Assembly: GCA_031279965.1 (NCBI GenBank) | Contig: JAITHM010000142.1 | Span: forward strand, 1 to 8,418 | Direction: 5' to 3' | DNA length: 8,418 nucleotides | DNA from: Spirochaetaceae bacterium | GTDB lineage: Bacteria; Spirochaetota; Spirochaetia; Treponematales; Breznakiellaceae | In this document: positions 6,037 through 8,418 of the stretch, one piece after another | Numbering within the stretch: position 1 is the first letter of the stretch | Layout of the letters: each line of letters begins with the position of its first letter | Made by a program: the position numbers and the translations under genes | Notes under the pieces: model-generated | What the model saw: only the letters and a program-made list of their open reading frames with translations | Databases searched by the model: none | Told to the model about the DNA's origin: nothing

Positions 6037-7560
6037 GTGAGCGAGAATAATGTTATCATTTTTGATACAACGCTGCGTGATGGCGAGCAGGCACCTGGAT
6101 GTTCCATGAATGTTCAGGAAAAGATTGAAGTTGCCCGTGCGCTTGAACGGCTGCGAGTCGATGTGATGGAGGCTGGATTTCCCGCATCAAGCCCTGGCGA
6201 CCTTGAGTCGGTGCGAACGATTGCCGGAATCGTCAAAGATTCCTCTGTCGCCGGACTTTCCCGCGCTCTTGAAAAAGACATTGATGCGGCGCGCGAGGCT
6301 CTTTCCAGCGCGGCGGCGCCTCCTCGTATTCATCTTTTTCTGGCAACAAGCCCCATTCATCTTGAATACAAACTAAAAATGACACCCGAAGCCATGCTTG
6401 AACGTGCTGTTTCCGCCGTGCGTTATGCAAAAAAATTTTGCTCTGATATTGAATTTTCTGCTGAAGACGCATCGCGCAGTAATCTCGATTTTGTCGCCAC
6501 CGTGTTCAGCGCCGTGATAGCGGCTGGGGCTACAACAATTAACTTTCCCGACACAACAGGGTATGCCATGCCGGACGAGTTCGCACGTATGGTCAAATAT
6601 GTTCGTGAACATACAAACGGCATTGAAAACGCCCGTTTTTCCGTGCATGCTCATAATGATTTGGGGCTCGGCGTTGCCAATAGTCTTGCCGCCATTGGAG
6701 CAGGGACAGATCAGGTTGAATGTACCATCAACGGTATTGGCGAGCGGGCGGGAAACGCATCACTTGAAGAGATTGTTATGGCGCTTAATGTCCGGCAGGA
6801 TCACTGGCGGCGGAGAACTAGTATTGATACAACGCACATTTATCCGGTAAGCCGTCTTGTGTGCGCAGTAACCGGCGTAAAAGTGCAGCCGAACAAAGCG
6901 ATTGTTGGCGAAAATGCCTTTGCTCACGAAGCAGGCATCCATCAGCATGGCGTGTTGGTAAACCGCGCAACCTACGAAATTATGACGCCGGAATCTGTCG
7001 GGATTACAAAAAGTGAAATGGTTCTTGGGAAACATTCCGGTAAACACGCCTTTGTCGACCGGCTTACACAGCTTGGTCTTGCTGTTGATGAAAACGCTAT
7101 GGATTCTATTTTTGCTCAGTTTAAACTCCTTGCCGACACGAAAAAGACCGTCAGTGACCGTGACATTGAAGCGCTTGTTATCGGAACGTCACGCGCCATA
7201 CCGGAAACTTGGAAGCTTGAACGCTGGGTAACTAATGCAGGCTCGTCAGTTTCGGCGACAAGTGCGATACGGCTTGAAGGGAGCGATGGCGGAATGCGTG
7301 AGACAGTGCATTTTGGCAATGGCTGTATTGACGCGGCGTTCAGCGCCATTAACGATATTATTGGTAAAGATGTAACGATGGAAATGTTCGAGCTTGGTTC
7401 AATTTCCGGTGATTCTGATGCACAGGGCGAAGCGATGGTAAAAATTGCTTATAATGGCAAACATTGGAACGGCCGCGGCATTTCGACAAACATTGTGGAA
7501 TCCGCAATAAAAGCGTATGTCGCGGCGATAAATGCAATGGAAGCTGATGTCAATAAATGA
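6037..7560 (+). CDS. leuA: 2-isopropylmalate synthase
   Basis: LeuA condenses acetyl-CoA with 2-oxoisovalerate to give 2-isopropylmalate, the first committed step of leucine synthesis in the cytoplasm. The 507-residue product has the N-terminal TIM barrel with DTTLRDGEQ at 10-18 (R14 and metal ligand D15). It also has FPDTTGYAMP at 170-179, the metal-binding HAHND at 204-208 and NGIGERAGN at 232-240. A linker (LGKHSGKHAF at 330-339) leads to the C-terminal regulatory domain, from about 375 to the end, which normally gives leucine feedback inhibition. The GTG at 6037 is chosen because it gives MSENNVIIFDTTLRDGEQ, in register with known LeuA starts. An in-frame TTG at 5959 would add 26 residues without family support. 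Only a weak GAG lies about 8 bases before the GTG. No other leu gene is in the window. Homocitrate or citramalate synthase are relatives, but length and motifs favour LeuA. Confidence 0.93.
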   Translation: MSENNVIIFDTTLRDGEQAPGCSMNVQEKIEVARALERLRVDVMEAGFPASSPGDLESVRTIAGIVKDSSVAGLSRALEKDIDAAREALSSAAAPPRIHLFLATSPIHLEYKLKMTPEAMLERAVSAVRYAKKFCSDIEFSAEDASRSNLDFVATVFSAVIAAGATTINFPDTTGYAMPDEFARMVKYVREHTNGIENARFSVHAHNDLGLGVANSLAAIGAGTDQVECTINGIGERAGNASLEEIVMALNVRQDHWRRRTSIDTTHIYPVSRLVCAVTGVKVQPNKAIVGENAFAHEAGIHQHGVLVNRATYEIMTPESVGITKSEMVLGKHSGKHAFVDRLTQLGLAVDENAMDSIFAQFKLLADTKKTVSDRDIEALVIGTSRAIPETWKLERWVTNAGSSVSATSAIRLEGSDGGMRETVHFGNGCIDAAFSAINDIIGKDVTMEMFELGSISGDSDAQGEAMVKIAYNGKHWNGRGISTNIVESAIKAYVAAINAMEADVNK

Positions 7561-7576
7561 GCATCCCGCTTCTGCC

Positions 7577-7936
7577 CTAAATTCGTTTAATGCGCTTGAC
7601 AGCTACATCGTTGACAAAACCATGCACTTTTTGAACAACGCCGGTAAATTCAACCTGTTCATTATTATTGATCAAAATCCCGCGCCATATTTCCCAGTTA
7701 ATATCAAGAACGATTTCGCCTGTTGCATCACGAAACAGATAGCGCTCGTAACTAAGCGCCTTGACGATGGTTCCCCGCATGATAACCGGCGTCCCATCCC
7801 AAAGATTATTTACATCGGCAACGGTAACAAATTTTGGCTCTGAACCCCGCATCGGACGAATCTCTTCGCCCTCATCAGCACCAGCAGAAAGCGCCGCACA
7901 CGCACACAACACAGCAAATACCAGAAGTTTTTTCAT
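7577..7936 (-). CDS. Exported BOF-domain protein (YgiW/YdeI-like stress protein family)
   Basis: The 119-residue product has a signal peptide (MKKLLVFAVLCACAALSAGA, probable cleavage before DEGEE). One small OB-fold domain follows at about 37-119: VADVNNLWDGTPVIMRGTIV, then YERYLFRDATGEIVLDIN at 63-80, WRGILINNNEQVEFTGVV at 84-101 and the closing VAVKRIKRI. The pattern of FRD-TG-I-DI, a Trp-containing turn, VE-GVV and a VKRIK end is that of the BOF family (YgiW, YdeI), which are periplasmic stress-tolerance proteins in enterobacteria. LCAC at residues 10-13 could be a relaxed lipobox, so a lipoprotein is possible. The start at 7936 is preferred over the ATG at 7942 because GGAGG (7947-7943) lies six bases before it but directly abuts the other. 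The 3' end faces leuA with 16 bp between the stop codons. Confidence 0.85.
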   Translation of the reverse strand: MKKLLVFAVLCACAALSAGADEGEEIRPMRGSEPKFVTVADVNNLWDGTPVIMRGTIVKALSYERYLFRDATGEIVLDINWEIWRGILINNNEQVEFTGVVQKVHGFVNDVAVKRIKRI

Positions 7937-7967
7937 GACCATCCTCCAAAAACGACTTTATCACCTC

Positions 7968-7997
7968 AGTATAGCAAAAAGCTCTCATACTCGACAA
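7968..7997 (-). promoter_or_regulatory. Sigma-70-type promoter for the BOF-domain gene
   Basis: On the minus strand TTGTCG (7997-7992, 4/6) is followed by an 18-bp spacer and TATACT (7973-7968, 5/6). Transcription would start near 7961, giving a leader of about 25 bases that carries GGAGG before the ATG at 7936. The promoter lies about 50 bp from the edge of the tandem-repeat array. Confidence 0.6.
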
Positions 7998-8047
7998 GAT
8001 TCCCCTGCTGAATTGCTTGCACCGCTGCCGCACGGCCTTTCCTGGGT

Positions 8048-8418
8048 AAGTGAACAGTGGGCAGTGGGCAGTGAACAGTGGACAGCGGCTTCCGGCCGTG
8101 ATACGTTGCCTAGCGCAGAACTCGCCGTTAGCTAACATATCCCGCACCAAACAGTGGGCAGTGGGCAGTGGACAGCGGCTTCCGGCCGTGATACGTTGCC
8201 TAGCGCAGACCGCGCCGTTAGCTAACATATCCCGCACCAAACAGTGGGCAGTGGACAGTGAACAGCGGCTTCCGGCGGTATATGTTGCCTAACGCAGAAC
8301 GCGCCGTTAGCTAACATATCCCGCACCAAACAGTGGGCAGTGGGCAGTGGGCAGTGAACAGCGGCTTCCGGCCGTGATACGTTACCTAACGCAGACCGCA
8401 CGGTTGCGAAGCGATGTC
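8048..8418. repeat. Nested tandem-repeat array: about 90-bp units, each with variable 7-bp repeats
   Basis: Four units are seen: 8048-8151, 8152-8241 (90 bp), 8242-8330 (89 bp) and 8331 to the window end, so the array may continue. Each unit begins with heptamers of consensus CAGTGRR: five including one degenerate copy, then three, three and four. They run into a conserved core of 68-69 bp starting CAGCGGCTTCCGGC. Units 1-3 contain the perfect palindrome GTTAGCTAAC (8127-8136, 8217-8226, 8306-8315) and end with CCCGCACCAAA; unit 4 departs from this after about 8399. In each unit the sequence before the heptamers (TAACATATCCCG) and after the core start (CGTGATACGTTG) form imperfect inverted arms. 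The 482 bases from 7937 to the right edge hold only the BOF promoter and this array. Reading frames through it are open because of its composition and lack ribosome binding sites. No transposase, cas or integrase gene is adjacent, and the array's function is unknown. Confidence 0.9.

Noticed and set aside
7875..8292. Open reading frames through the tandem-repeat array on both strands (7875-8240 minus, 8050-8292 plus)
   Set aside because: The 7-bp repeat leaves several frames open on both strands, the translations are low-complexity and repeat with the DNA, no ribosome binding site precedes them, and the minus-strand one overlaps the start of the BOF gene in another frame.
8127..8315. Integron attC sites (GCCTAAC and GTTAGCT resemble core sites)
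   Set aside because: GCCTAAC fits RYYYAAC, but its partner GTTAGCT misses the GTTRRRY pattern and lies only about 12 bases away. The longer pairing between AGCTAAC and GTTGCCT violates the consensus at three positions. There are no cassettes between units and no integrase in the window.
8048..8418. CRISPR array
   Set aside because: Units follow each other directly without unique spacers, the conserved part (about 69 bp) is longer than CRISPR repeats, and no cas gene is near.

Overview
The window is an ordinary stretch of bacterial chromosome: eight protein-coding genes, one of them cut by the left edge, and a non-coding tandem-repeat array at the right edge. Two products have clear Sec-type signal peptides, and one of them is a BOF-domain protein of the kind exported to the periplasm, which suggests a diderm (Gram-negative type) cell. 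The very long U32-family protein coupled to an uncharacterised exported protein reminds me of treponeme-like spirochaetes. That is a weak impression from gene content, not a demonstrated placement.

Layout, left to right. (1) Positions 1-1343, minus strand: the 5' part of proC (proline biosynthesis) downstream of an MscS-type mechanosensitive channel gene. (2) Positions 1344-1500: a divergent control region with a good sigma-70-type promoter reading right and a 10-bp dyad just upstream of it. (3) Positions 1501-2808, plus strand: a small cupin gene followed by metA, whose residue 111 is Glu, predicting acetyl-CoA as donor. The metA start codon has no clear Shine-Dalgarno sequence and its first base closes a perfect 9-bp inverted repeat. 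(4) Positions 2769-5851, minus strand: a two-gene unit coding for an exported protein of unknown function and a 704-residue U32 (RlhA/TrhP-like) protein, joined by a 4-bp ATGA overlap. The 3' end of the U32 gene overlaps metA tail to tail by 40 bp. (5) Positions 5852-6036: a second divergent control region with a 9-bp direct repeat at a 20-bp period and a possible leader hairpin before leuA. (6) Positions 6037-7560, plus strand: leuA (2-isopropylmalate synthase), starting at GTG. (7) Positions 7577-7936, minus strand: a small exported BOF-domain (YgiW/YdeI-like) protein with a recognisable promoter at 7968-7997. (8) Positions 8048-8418: at least four units of a roughly 90-bp tandem repeat, each containing a variable run of a 7-bp repeat (CAGTGRR).

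Functionally the window combines amino-acid biosynthesis (proline, methionine, leucine), osmotic-shock protection (MscS), possible RNA hydroxylation (U32) and envelope proteins. No CRISPR array, transposase, integrase, phage gene, toxin-antitoxin pair or RNA gene is visible. I found no convincing new multi-gene system. The items most worth a second look are the nested repeat array, the exported protein/U32 coupled pair, and the cupin-metA junction.
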